A program made the translations under genes and the position numbers. From Bog-756 sp963831535 (lineage in GTDB: Bacteria; Actinomycetota; Acidimicrobiia; Acidimicrobiales; RAAP-2), in contig CAWHQP010000010.1 of NCBI GenBank assembly GCA_963831535.1, positions 372,001-436,000 of the forward strand: 64,000 bases of DNA, read 5' to 3'. Numbering within the stretch: the stretch's first letter is position 1; every line of letters begins with the position of its first letter. Below are positions 39,801-46,705 of this stretch, in pieces. A model generated the notes under the pieces. The model had not been told where the DNA came from and ran no database searches. It saw only the letters and a list, made by a program, of their open reading frames with translations.

Positions 39801-39938
39801 CTCGATCGCTGTCTGGACTTCGCGCTCCACCTGTGCTGGATGGATGCCAGGGCGAAGGACCCTCAACTCTTGGAGCAACTGGGGCTTGGTCATTCCACCC
39901 GTCTGCCGGGCAACCAGATCAATCAGCGGACTGCTCAC
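33864..39938 (-). CDS. DEDDh exonuclease - DinG-type helicase - RecQ helicase fusion (2024 aa)
   Basis: Three enzymes in one chain. Residues about 1-60: small helical/winged region. 76-250: DnaQ-like exonuclease with FDIE (81-84), AYNGTGVDF (170-178) and HDALDD (235-240). About 350-1150: XPD/DinG-type helicase with EAPTGTGKS (Walker A, 376-384), IDEAH (about 583), SATL and QAVGRLIRT. About 1250-1650: RecQ helicase with VLPTGYGKS (about 1266), VDEAH, and QQLGRAGRD (about 1589). About 1800-1880: Cys-rich zinc-like motif CQHGVCRCSSC. DinG's four iron-sulphur cysteines between Walker A and DEAH are not apparent. Probably unwinds and degrades foreign or damaged DNA. Confidence 0.88.
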   Translation of the reverse strand: MSSPLIDLVARQTGGMTKPQLLQELRVLRPGIHPAQVEREVQTAIERGRLEFSGDRLTVVAGTSSIEPRSARQDALRVVAFDIESVVRSTTEPPDYREARMFQLGAVRFGRDKVWCHECRTFDAFIDLPGDGWDIRSPVARERWEEGRRPIGEVLEDFRGFVGEADILVAYNGTGVDFPVLDEALRRAELPSLERIRYVDGYYLALALWPTPPRRHRLKDLADRVGAKSMRLQWHDALDDSILLSRLLAVGARQLSRRSAGLQELLRSATVDSDAWDLLFDLAALDPTPAAWNDTEVAALLDAELDDKAPRRTAATPSPTPVPLVIPGSLFGPTGAVSPFELACAAGRRGEPRPAQMAMADAMQSWVESGTPGLLEAPTGTGKSYAMLATALDWLAGGPERKVILATFTKQLQAQLAEDIQALAGQLPGLAALADMVKGKANRLSLRALVTALADCTTTSDRRRPQRVPFTRDVAYRELIVFLALRLAAPASLAEDWEGRSVDAPDIPAFFDEYCARRLHLYLASLSQGTSGEYGGGAGPLSEHTDSVSEAIGNHRLIVANHALLLANLEDLAPASDETLLLIDEAHMLEDAATSAITAVVEYGAIEQLSQDVERWLRSAPGDPLLAEIARVNGDFEQFLDTERLPNAAMLFFDDTSGEVGTRRAALASPRGGALGQRHAVALVGILRELHGHLGALRRQLGAYSTSPSFAGLNRFDTERFWGVFSKVTGSEDAVSILIADAEAILGPPPGRPRPGVTAPVQAGPAGQTAESAQPEAAGEAPLGDLGELGDTGLADPASLHLVEEADGRDAEEDPAELGGPPRPVPLPASNRVVWAEEVGRSDLSGGNRRYRFRLASSPIALPSEPIWRRFLDLVPRTYFISATLTVAGRWGYICSRLGLDPITTPQLALDSPFDAASQARLVCFEDFPSWSEQHDQAVRSVAWQLAGYAREAVTRPGDTWDAPWSKGAMVLTTSKAATSEISMELERLLAEASHGAPVHTATLLGNGRAVDNFKQVGGVVVGTRGLWQGVDVNDPERLSVVWINKLPFAPFADPVIAARRALAAELAEAAGAEDPDQAASEDYYLPLAAIALRQAVGRLIRTSEHRGIVVISDRKLAGATRLRQSYRRVFLGSLDPGLLVDDPETGEPGGGNVVTMAEGWQRMWSFLGESGIIPADRAVALGTPEALAEQTLLPETRAILALAMSPEEERELRARGEEAFRAEVVARCSQIGGLLNGRSDLLPLRDRQVQAIEGVADGLDVLAVLPTGYGKSFAFQLPALVLPGVTVVVSPLVSLMQNQAMDLNRSIGGAVRALVAPLAESNSRLGKAEIADALSGRDSHGIRIVYLSPERLCTRQFQDLLRKGVAAGIVRRVAVDEAHTAVQWGDAFRPSFRRAERFLTTLRTDFPTLAITALTATANQSVREGLRTGLLGLPAEPEGEEPGVRYVFANPMRPELALYRRTLGRGEGGPVTIAGLVEAVVASVHDHAILYCLTVREVDAMWAQLRDALGPEEANRVRRYHGRLPEAEKAAVVSDFIDAPRREDEDFVPMIIIATSAFGLGIDRPDIRCVFVVSPPTDLAALYQQLGRAGRDCSGLERVDPAGPSNVGLALGSRQGFNLVRWMTSQELPEALFLRIAASILEVGTYPDRDEFVTIDPQDLAQSHIAADFDAGRLSEAESRSARTTEEYQVAVVRGIATLAAIGAVEDLGDFPERVKVLPGEILPTDPQMAAINDVLLALGAHRLRRAELTELHTLLIERVSGYADIAPEVGATWALLVDQHALGYLDISQAPSQGMRTGLCLHPAPDGRSRCVPPGFAEQISGRVRRARIELEALRRWYESTDCANVGIAEYFHAEELPPDTCQHGVCRCSSCWGLPEVAAAGESIPPVLRAFRERRPRPVSSTAAGRPAFERNLDGHVESLLWDNRQGLTAGLIHLVLRGGDSIYDSKRHRRRPLWPNLLYSRHRGSAPGVAMSEVEGSLARLETSGVAAPAAERWRLQSHIDADAQREARQVAAAAAVGAP

Positions 39939-40357
39939 CTCAGAGTCTCCGGGTCGGTAGGGGCAGCGAAATCACGAGAGAAGAGTCCAAAGACCTCGGG
40001 TGTCAACACATTGGAGACGGTGCGCGATTGTGGGTCCGATTCATGGAACAGCCACCAGCACCAGCTGCGGATTCCATCGCCGTCTGCCTTAGGTTCGAGT
40101 TTCGCCATCCGCCTGCCAAGTTCCTGGACCATCACACGGCCCTCAGGTCGTACGCACACCACGTAGGAAGGCATTTTGGCATTGGCAACCCGCACTACGC
40201 ACCTTCCTCCGCCTCCGTGAAGCTCAAATGCGCCGTGGTTGCAGGAGAGTGGTCCGTTGAGCAGGAGATTGACCATGGTCCGGGACCCTACTGAGTGGGT
40301 GTGACAGCCGCCCTTGACCGCGCACAACCACTGTGGCGACTCACCATTCAGAGACAC
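39935..40357 (-). CDS. Small Cys/His-rich protein (140 aa), unknown
   Basis: GTG start lies inside the end of the DUF3883 gene (17-base overlap) and the TGA overlaps the helicase-fusion ATG, so it is embedded in the operon. Residues CAVKGGCHTH and CNH near the N-terminus could form a zinc site; the region VVRVANAKMPSYVVCVRPEGR is beta-rich. No family is recognised. Tight packing on both sides is the main evidence that it is real. Confidence 0.6.
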   Translation of the reverse strand: MSLNGESPQWLCAVKGGCHTHSVGSRTMVNLLLNGPLSCNHGAFELHGGGGRCVVRVANAKMPSYVVCVRPEGRVMVQELGRRMAKLEPKADGDGIRSWCWWLFHESDPQSRTVSNVLTPEVFGLFSRDFAAPTDPETLR

Positions 40358-41267
40358 TGGGCGGGACCGGAACTGATGGTGGCCAGTAGTCGTACTGGCT
40401 GGGCCTGAGGGTCCCTTCCCCTATCTGCCAGGGGTCCCAGACCCTGAGTTCCCCACCACTTCCTTCGAAATCGCCATCTACAGCAATGACTTCGATTTCA
40501 GAGATCACGATGAGCATCATCGGTGTCTCCTCAGAGCGAGCATGCACACTCTCGCCGAAGGTGATGTTCACGGGCCCAAGGCCCCCGCTAAGCCCCTTGA
40601 CCTCAACTCGCACGACGTCACTACCGTTCTCGCACGCGAAGTCGTACGGCTTCTTCGCTGAAGTGTCGACGATCTCGTCCTCAGTCCAGCGTGAGAGGCT
40701 GAGCAGGTACTCCTTAGCCACGTCCATAGCCCGACGCTCCACCGCCTTAAGCTTCTTGCCGACGGGTTGACGGGGGGCTCTTTGGCCCCCGTTGGCGGGC
40801 GGCTTTCGCTCGCTGCCAGATCCGATGAGACCCCAACGCCGCAGTCTCTCGTCTGAAATGTCAGCGAGGGAGAGCCAGCCAGAGCGGGGAAGGTTGGGCA
40901 TGGCCGGTGGCCGTAACAACCGGAGTGGCCGTATCGAACGGAAAGACCATGCGATGATCCACCCCGCATCAGTTCGATTGGTGGTGTAGATATGGGCAAG
41001 AAACTCTTCGAGGGTGATGCTGGAGTCCCTCAGGAGTGGGAAGGCATCCTGGAGTTGCACCCATGCGTCTGACTTAGATTCGTAGCGTGCAGCGAGCACC
41101 TTCTCGACGACTACCTCTTCGGTAAAGGATTCGCCGTTGTGCATGAGGTACACGGTGTCGTCGGCGGTCAGGTCATGGAATGGCGGATCCCGCTTCTGCC
41201 AGAGGTTCCACTCGATAGGGCCCTCGAATAGATAGACATCTGATCGCTGGTTCTTCACCCATCGCAC
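40341..41267 (-). CDS. EVE-like plus DUF3883 (PD-(D/E)xK nuclease-like) protein
   Basis: A 308-aa protein, first in the five-gene operon. The N-terminal half resembles EVE/PUA-like modified-base readers (WVKNQRSDVYLFEG, then DTVYLMHNGE), a reading I hold with moderate confidence. The C-terminal 110 residues match DUF3883: KPYDFACENGSDVVRVEVKG, where Asp and Glu-x-Lys fit a restriction-endonuclease-like core. DUF3883 often occurs with helicases in defence genes. It starts with GTG. A modified-base or foreign-DNA recognition role is inferred. Confidence 0.75.
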   Translation of the reverse strand: MRWVKNQRSDVYLFEGPIEWNLWQKRDPPFHDLTADDTVYLMHNGESFTEEVVVEKVLAARYESKSDAWVQLQDAFPLLRDSSITLEEFLAHIYTTNRTDAGWIIAWSFRSIRPLRLLRPPAMPNLPRSGWLSLADISDERLRRWGLIGSGSERKPPANGGQRAPRQPVGKKLKAVERRAMDVAKEYLLSLSRWTEDEIVDTSAKKPYDFACENGSDVVRVEVKGLSGGLGPVNITFGESVHARSEETPMMLIVISEIEVIAVDGDFEGSGGELRVWDPWQIGEGTLRPSQYDYWPPSVPVPPSVSEW

Positions 41268-41318
41268 TCACGCAGTATTGCGCCTTGAACAGCGCACCGC
41301 CCAAAGCTCGAAGCTAGG

Positions 41319-41486
41319 TCAGGATCCTTGGTGGCCTGGGTATCGGTGCCGCGTCGAGCCTGAACCTCGTCGAGCGAGCGTCGGTAGACGTCCCCGGTCC
41401 TCGAGGAGTCGGTCTCTTAGCAGCTTCGCTGCCTCGGCACGGAGTTCAGGCCGCCGTTCAGGGAAGTCGGCGTGGTTCGGTGCCAT
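41319..41486 (-). CDS. Small ORF (55 aa), unknown
   Basis: ATG at 41484-41486 is preceded by AGGAG at good spacing. The product starts MAPNHADFPERRPELRAEAA, is Arg-rich and probably helical. It ends 52 bases before the DUF3883 gene. Whether it is made is unknown. Confidence 0.35.
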   Translation of the reverse strand: MAPNHADFPERRPELRAEAAKLLRDRLLEDRGRLPTLARRGSGSTRHRYPGHQGS

Positions 41487-41627
41487 GAGTGGTTCTCCTG
41501 CTCTAGCTTCCGTATCTGCGGAGGTGTTGTTGCAGGCGGGGTTCGAGGACCCAGCTAGTCATTGCTCCACCAGAACTGCTTCTCCCAATTCATCCGTGAC
41601 TCCAGACCGGCGGTGCCATTGGAGAAG

Positions 41628-41825
41628 TCAGGTGATCAAATGCCAGCGCGAGGCAAGAACCTTCAATTGGCTGCCCAACTCCTCCAGCTTCGGAATCACC
41701 TTCCTCACCTCGCCAGCGAGCTTGTCATCATGAACCAAGATCTCTGCCTCCCGGACCCGCAGTGCCTTGGCAATCTCACCAAGGTCCGTGCCCACCTTGG
41801 CGAGTTCATGCTCAATATCGTCCAT
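41628..41825 (-). CDS. Small coiled-coil protein (65 aa)
   Basis: Starts at an ATG with GGAG 12 bases upstream. The sequence MDDIEHELAKVGTDLGEIA continues with clear heptad spacing of hydrophobics to about residue 58, so a short helical bundle or coiled coil is likely. It lies between the helicase-nuclease gene and the five-gene operon, same strand, and could be part of either. Confidence 0.5.
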   Translation of the reverse strand: MDDIEHELAKVGTDLGEIAKALRVREAEILVHDDKLAGEVRKVIPKLEELGSQLKVLASRWHLIT

Positions 41826-41917
41826 TTAGATGCTCCAGTCGATCAACGAATAATCCGACTCTGCCACGGCGACTCGTCCGGTTCCACTACTGATGACACC
41901 GGAGACAGCTCGAACAC

Positions 41918-44900
41918 TCACGCCGTGCTGTAGTCCACGAATGAGCACAACGTCGACATGAGCCGCATCTCGTCGATGGTTCGAGCTCTGCTATTGAGAA
42001 GATCCTCGGTACAGACCAAATAGGCGAGGCAGCGGGCACGGCTCACAGCCACGTTCAGGCGGTTCGGCGAGAAAAGGAACCCGGTACCTCGAGGTACGTC
42101 CACTGCGTCCGACGTGGTCATCGTGAAGAACACAATCGCCGCTTCCTGACCCTGAAACTTGTCGACGGTGCCCACCCGGACTCCGAGCGTCGTCGGGTCT
42201 GCATCGAGGCGGGATCGGAGAAGGCGGACCTGGTCGTTGTAGGGCGCCACCACCATGACGTCGGCAACCGTGAGGGGTCGGGATGTCCCGTGCTGATCGA
42301 CCCACTCGGTGCCGATCAGGCGCGAGAGTTCGCTGGCCACGATCGCCGCCTCTTCGGGTGACTCGGTCGACCGATCCGAGTGCTCGGCTCGTAGCCAGCG
42401 GAGCCCGGTGCCGAACTCGGTGGACTGTTGGGCACAGTTCGGGTGGCTGACCAGGCGACCTTCGTAGATTCTCTCCGAGATGAAACGGCAGACTTCGGGA
42501 TGCATCCGCCAGGTCTCACGGAGGAAGACGCCCCTGTCGGCGGGCATCGTGACGTTCGTCCCGAGGACATGCTCCAGGACACTGTCGCCACCGCCGCCGG
42601 GGTGGGCCGCCTGGGCCACCTGCGCAAGCTGGAGGGGATCGCCCAGCAGGATCATGTTGTGGGCCGAACGCGAGGCCGCCAGCGCGTCAGCCAGCGCCAG
42701 CTGCCCGGCCTCGTCCACGATCAGGACATCGACGGGAGCGCCGCCCATGTCGTTGCCGGCGAAGAGCCAGGTGGTGCCGGCCACCAGATTGAACTCGCTC
42801 CGGGCACAGGGTTGGTTGCCCGACGCGTACTGAACACCCGGTAGGCCAGCGTCCGGCGGCTCGGGCCCCCTCCGGATGCAGTGGAGCCGGTCAATCTCTC
42901 CTTCCTCATCGAAGACGTTGATCACCTCTTTGAGGAGGTTGTCGATGGCCGGGTGGCTCATGGCCGTGATGCCGACTCTCTTTCCGGCCAGGATCAGGCT
43001 GAGCACGATGTGGGCACCCCGGTAGGTCTTTCCGGTTCCCGGTGGACCCTGGATGGCCACGTAGCTGCCGTCCAACTCGGGAGCCCACCGAGTGATCGAC
43101 CTGACGTCATCGCTGAACCCATCCGGACCGGGTCCTTTGCCCGGTCGGAAATGAGGCAGATCCCGACGGAGCAGTGCCACGGAGACGGCATTGGGCGGTC
43201 CCTCGGCCGTAGGGTCCAGAACCTTGGCGGCGAACTCGGCCAGCGCTTCGGGCTTGGGCCGTGGTCGGACCCAATCGTCCAGCATGACAGTGGTCGGAAT
43301 CACACCCAACTCCTGGGCCCGGTCGTTCCAGGTCAGGTCGATCTCGCGCCGGCTCGGGTCGATGGAGGAGACTCCAGCGAACCCCGGTACCCCGTCCGGC
43401 GTTGCGTAGAGGACCCTCTCCCATCGATCCACTGGCGACCCCGGGCCCGTCGCCTGGGCCGGCCAACGGAACCTCATGGCCGGGAGCAGTACCCTTCCGG
43501 TCTTGGATTTCCGCTCGACGGGTCCCAGGCACTCCAGTCCGGCCAGCACCTCCGGATCATCGAGGAGCGCCGTAGTGTCGCTGAGTGCCTTGGCGAGCTT
43601 GGGTGTGGACTGGGCACGCCGCTCCCGTAGCCAGTACCCGAGCAGGTCGCCGAGCAGGTGCTCCGGCGTGTCCGGGCCGAAGGCGTGCAGAGCGGCCACC
43701 TGGGCATCGAGCTCCGGAATTCCCTCCTCCGGCTCGAACCGGGCCGGCCTCCAGTCCAGGCCAGCAGGCCGCTCTCCGACCAGCCAGTCACGGAGGCACA
43801 GCGTGGACCGGACATCGTCCTCGTTGTAGGCGGCGATGCGGTCGAGCAGGGCAGGGTCGCGTTCCTTGATGTAGCGCTCGTAAACGACCACGGCGGCCGA
43901 GCCCTGGTCGATGTCATGACCGCGTTGGTAGCCCGTGACTCGTTCGAGCGCCTTGAGTCCGTACGACTCCACCCCCACCTGCACGGCATTGAGCACGATC
44001 CGATAGAGGTCGACGAAGAGGCCCGTCTCGACAAGTACGGCGAGTGTCTCCTCGGCCACGCCGTGCTCGGCCGTGAGGCTCTCGAGCGCCGACCGCTCCG
44101 TGTGGTTGTAGTGGTAGACGTGCATCTCCGGGAACGCGTCCCGCCGAGCGGCCAGGTACTCGATCAGCTCTCGGGTGGCAGCAGCCTCTTGCTCGCGGTC
44201 GTGGGCCCAGAACGATCGGAACTCCCAATTCCCGTTCGGGGCACGCTCGATCAGTCCGAACAGGAAGAAGAGGCCGGCGTCGGCTTGCCAGAACGGGTCC
44301 CCCTCGAAGTCGAGGAAGACATCGCCATCATCGGGCGCGGGCAGATGCTCGAAACCCCGGCCCCACACGGGTTCGTCGGAGGATGGTATGACCCGGAACG
44401 GGGGCGGCTTGTCATCGTAGTTACGTGCCCTCAGCTGCAGCGACGCCTGGGTGACGTGGCGCCCGAGCCGCTCGGGATCGAGCACCGGGATGTCCCGGTC
44501 GAGCGCGGCGAGGGCACCGAGAGTCTCCACCCCGTCCTCTTCGAGTAGGTCCCGGTCGTCAGGCCGGAGCCCCGCCACGTAGACCAGCGAGTCATCCGCC
44601 CTCCACTGGGCGGTGCAGACCTCTTGGAAGTTGCAGAACTCGCAGTAGGGGCAGGGCTCGGGCGCAGTCACCCGACCGTCGGGTCCATCGAGCAGGTAGG
44701 GCAGTTGCGACCGCAGACGGGCCCAGTAGGGCAAAAAGTCATCGGCGATCAGCGGATCGAGTTCACCGGAGCCGAGCCACAGGTAGACGTGCTTCGGAGG
44801 CGATCCCGTCAGGGCCTCCAGCGCCTCGGCGTAGAAGCAGAGCTGGAGCACGTGGCCGGGCTTGCCGTCGGAGCGGGCCATCTTTGCGTCCACCGGCTCG

Positions 44901-45283
44901 TACCGGCATTTCCCGGGTTCGGGATCGTCGACCCGGACCAGGAAGTCGGCAACACCTCGAACACCGTCGTGGACCAGGGGCATCTGGTAGATGACATCGG
45001 CTCCAGACTCCAGAGGATTGCCCACGCGCCCCACCCAGTCGGCGAACGGCTCCCCGGCCAGTTTCCCCGGGACCTCGTACACACTCCGGCCTTCATCTCG
45101 GTAGGAGGTGAGGCAGTCGGACTCGTGGGTGATGCCCTTGTCCATGATCAGTCGAGCCAGAGAGCCGATTTGGACAGCGGGCGCCTCACGGGCCCCGGCT
45201 TCGACCTGGCGGCTGAGGGTCAGGAAGTGGTCGCAGTCGAGCCAGGCGGTGATCTTCGACGGAGTGAGCAGGCTCTCGGTCAT
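41918..45283 (-). CDS. TM0106-type RecB-like nuclease / RNase H-like exonuclease / Upf1-Dna2-like helicase fusion
   Basis: 1121 aa from the ATG at 45283, where family similarity begins (MTESLLTPSKITAWLDC); an open frame to 45412 overlaps the VWA stop. Parts in order: RecB-like nuclease with GVADFLVR, YEPVDAKMA and QLCFYAEAL, plus a Cys cluster CPYCEFCNFQEVC; a YprB/RNase H-like exonuclease (DVFLDFEGDPFW ... AYNEDDVRSTL) in the middle; and an SF1B helicase with GPPGTGKT, VDEAGQ, GDPLQL, and DKFQGQEA/NVAVSRA. Likely cuts and unwinds DNA. Follows the VWA gene in an operon starting at 46396. Confidence 0.87.
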   Translation of the reverse strand: MTESLLTPSKITAWLDCDHFLTLSRQVEAGAREAPAVQIGSLARLIMDKGITHESDCLTSYRDEGRSVYEVPGKLAGEPFADWVGRVGNPLESGADVIYQMPLVHDGVRGVADFLVRVDDPEPGKCRYEPVDAKMARSDGKPGHVLQLCFYAEALEALTGSPPKHVYLWLGSGELDPLIADDFLPYWARLRSQLPYLLDGPDGRVTAPEPCPYCEFCNFQEVCTAQWRADDSLVYVAGLRPDDRDLLEEDGVETLGALAALDRDIPVLDPERLGRHVTQASLQLRARNYDDKPPPFRVIPSSDEPVWGRGFEHLPAPDDGDVFLDFEGDPFWQADAGLFFLFGLIERAPNGNWEFRSFWAHDREQEAAATRELIEYLAARRDAFPEMHVYHYNHTERSALESLTAEHGVAEETLAVLVETGLFVDLYRIVLNAVQVGVESYGLKALERVTGYQRGHDIDQGSAAVVVYERYIKERDPALLDRIAAYNEDDVRSTLCLRDWLVGERPAGLDWRPARFEPEEGIPELDAQVAALHAFGPDTPEHLLGDLLGYWLRERRAQSTPKLAKALSDTTALLDDPEVLAGLECLGPVERKSKTGRVLLPAMRFRWPAQATGPGSPVDRWERVLYATPDGVPGFAGVSSIDPSRREIDLTWNDRAQELGVIPTTVMLDDWVRPRPKPEALAEFAAKVLDPTAEGPPNAVSVALLRRDLPHFRPGKGPGPDGFSDDVRSITRWAPELDGSYVAIQGPPGTGKTYRGAHIVLSLILAGKRVGITAMSHPAIDNLLKEVINVFDEEGEIDRLHCIRRGPEPPDAGLPGVQYASGNQPCARSEFNLVAGTTWLFAGNDMGGAPVDVLIVDEAGQLALADALAASRSAHNMILLGDPLQLAQVAQAAHPGGGGDSVLEHVLGTNVTMPADRGVFLRETWRMHPEVCRFISERIYEGRLVSHPNCAQQSTEFGTGLRWLRAEHSDRSTESPEEAAIVASELSRLIGTEWVDQHGTSRPLTVADVMVVAPYNDQVRLLRSRLDADPTTLGVRVGTVDKFQGQEAAIVFFTMTTSDAVDVPRGTGFLFSPNRLNVAVSRARCLAYLVCTEDLLNSRARTIDEMRLMSTLCSFVDYSTA

Positions 45284-45383
45284 GGTCCGCTCAGAGTAGA
45301 GCTGCGCCAAACGGGTGGTCGGCTCGCGGCAACGAAGGACCTCTCGGTTGTAGCGACCGGCGCGTTCCCAACCGGATCGACCC

Positions 45384-46037
45384 TCACGATCCGGCGGCCC
45401 GCCGCCGCTCATCCTCGGTGTACTCCATGGACTTCGACAGACCGCTGCGTCGGCGGCTCATCGAGCTGGACATGGCGACGAAGGCCTGGCGTGTCCCCTG
45501 CTCAGAGGCGTCGTAGGTGAGCGATGATGCCGCGTCCACTCCGATGCGGCCGCCCTCCTCGATGGCATCCTGATTGGCGCCGAGGAAAGTGAAGTCCCAG
45601 CCCTCGGCCACCCTGGCCTTCACGGAGTCCATCACCTGGAGGTGGCTCCACTCCTTGCTGGAGTTCTCGAGGCCGTCGGTCACGACCGCCACGATCACGT
45701 GGTCGGGACCAGCCTTGCTGCCGAGCTGTTCGACCTGGTCCTTCACGTGGGCGATGGTCCGTCCGATGGCATCCAGAAGAGCCGTTCCACCTCGCGGGAC
45801 GAGCCGGTACGGCTCGAGTTCGGCCACGGGCACTCCGTCGGCCACGAGGTCGTACTCGGTGTCGAACTGCGCCAGGGTCACCAGGCACCGGCCCTGCTCC
45901 TTGCCCTGCTCGGCCAGCAGGGCGGCGATCCCGCCCTCCATGTCCTCTTTGATCGACTGCATCGAACCGCTCCGGTCCACGACGAGCACCAGCAGTGTCG
46001 TCTCCTTCGCGCCGTTGCTCTTGTTCTTGGTTCCCAT
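45384..46037 (-). CDS. VWA-domain protein
   Basis: A 217-aa single-domain von Willebrand factor A protein with a complete MIDAS: VVDRSGSMQS near residue 20, GGTALLDAI, and VTDGLENSS. VWA domains of this kind mediate metal-dependent protein contacts, often with AAA ATPases or nucleases in conflict systems. The ATG overlaps the stop of the HTH gene. The nearest functional partner by position is the helicase-nuclease downstream. Confidence 0.85.
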   Translation of the reverse strand: MGTKNKSNGAKETTLLVLVVDRSGSMQSIKEDMEGGIAALLAEQGKEQGRCLVTLAQFDTEYDLVADGVPVAELEPYRLVPRGGTALLDAIGRTIAHVKDQVEQLGSKAGPDHVIVAVVTDGLENSSKEWSHLQVMDSVKARVAEGWDFTFLGANQDAIEEGGRIGVDAASSLTYDASEQGTRQAFVAMSSSMSRRRSGLSKSMEYTEDERRRAAGS

Positions 46038-46396
46038 TACTCACTGCCTTTCTGGCGACCTGATCGCCGCCGTTTCTGTCCCGTCCCCTTCGAGGGACGG
46101 GATCCCGCCTCTTGAATCAGTTGATGGACCCTCGAGGGGCTCACCCCGAGACGCGCGGCCAGGGCCCGCACCGAGTCACCCTCGTCGTAGGCGTCGGCCG
46201 CTGCCGCTGCCCGGACCGCCGAAAGCTGCTCGACAGCCCATTGGTGCTTCTCGAGCTCCTGCGTCGCCCGTCGGTAGCGCTCCCGTGGATCCTCCACCCC
46301 TCCCAACCAGGAGACGAATGCCTCGGTGTCCTTGCTGGTGGTCGGTTCCTGGTCTGGGTCGACTTCGTCGTGATCGCCTTCGCCGTCCTTCGCCAT
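46037..46396 (-). CDS. HTH protein, likely autoregulator of the VWA/helicase-nuclease operon
   Basis: A 119-aa acidic N-terminal part followed by a helix-turn-helix, DSVRALAARLGVSPSRVHQLI, and a basic tail (GQKRRRSGRQK). Immediately upstream lie GTCTAG repeats that could be its operator. First gene of a three-gene minus operon. Confidence 0.75.
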   Translation of the reverse strand: MAKDGEGDHDEVDPDQEPTTSKDTEAFVSWLGGVEDPRERYRRATQELEKHQWAVEQLSAVRAAAAADAYDEGDSVRALAARLGVSPSRVHQLIQEAGSRPSKGTGQKRRRSGRQKGSE

Positions 46397-46413
46397 GTCT
46401 AGGGAGTCTAGAC
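46397..46413. promoter_or_regulatory. GTCTAG direct repeat/palindrome at the HTH gene start
   Basis: GTCTAG at 46397-46402 is repeated at 46406-46411, where it extends to the perfect palindrome GTCTAGAC. It touches the ATG of the HTH gene, so bound protein would block translation-start region or promoter. Confidence 0.5.
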
Positions 46414-46482
46414 ACTATGGTACCCCTTTGTCCAGAGGGTCTGTACACATACCGATCCTGTTACGAGCCGCGCCCGTTACTT

Positions 46483-46535
46483 GGTGCCGGGCCCGGCGAT
46501 TCGGGTCCGCCTGGCCGATCGCCGGACCCGGCACC
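46483..46535. repeat. Long GC-rich inverted repeat (16-bp arms, 21-base loop)
   Basis: Arm 46483-46498 pairs with 46520-46535 with one mismatch (GGTGCCGGG...CCCGGCACC). It lies in the 310-base intergenic region between the divergent HTH gene and the plus-strand gene at 46706, with no T-run, so it may be a regulatory hairpin or remnant of a mobile element end. Confidence 0.6.
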
Positions 46536-46589
46536 GGAACCGTACGGAACGGGTGTGACACCCGATCGATGACGGAGTCCCCGACATCC

Positions 46590-46617
46590 GTTCACCGCCG
46601 TTCACCTGGATGTTCAC
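46590..46617. repeat. Phased GTTCAC direct repeats
   Basis: GTTCACC at 46590-46596 and 46600-46606 (10-base period) and GTTCAC at 46612-46617. Period near one helical turn suggests a cooperative DNA-binding site upstream of the gene at 46706. A perfect GGGTGT/ACACCC palindrome lies at 46551-46563. Confidence 0.45.
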
Positions 46618-46705
46618 GCGTCAACCCTGGTCCGGAGAGGTTGACGAGCAGAGCGAACATATGTTTGTCTCGAAGGCACGGAAGCAACACGAGCGGAAAG
46701 GTGCA

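Noticed and set aside
25694..41267. Identity with DISARM, BREX, Druantia or the Dpd (7-deazaguanine) cluster
   Set aside because: No methyltransferase, PglZ, DUF1998-type or DpdA-like gene is in the operon, and gene sizes and domain order differ.
43658..44548. A 296-aa plus-strand frame
   Set aside because: Mirror of the helicase-nuclease gene; composition reflects the reverse strand.
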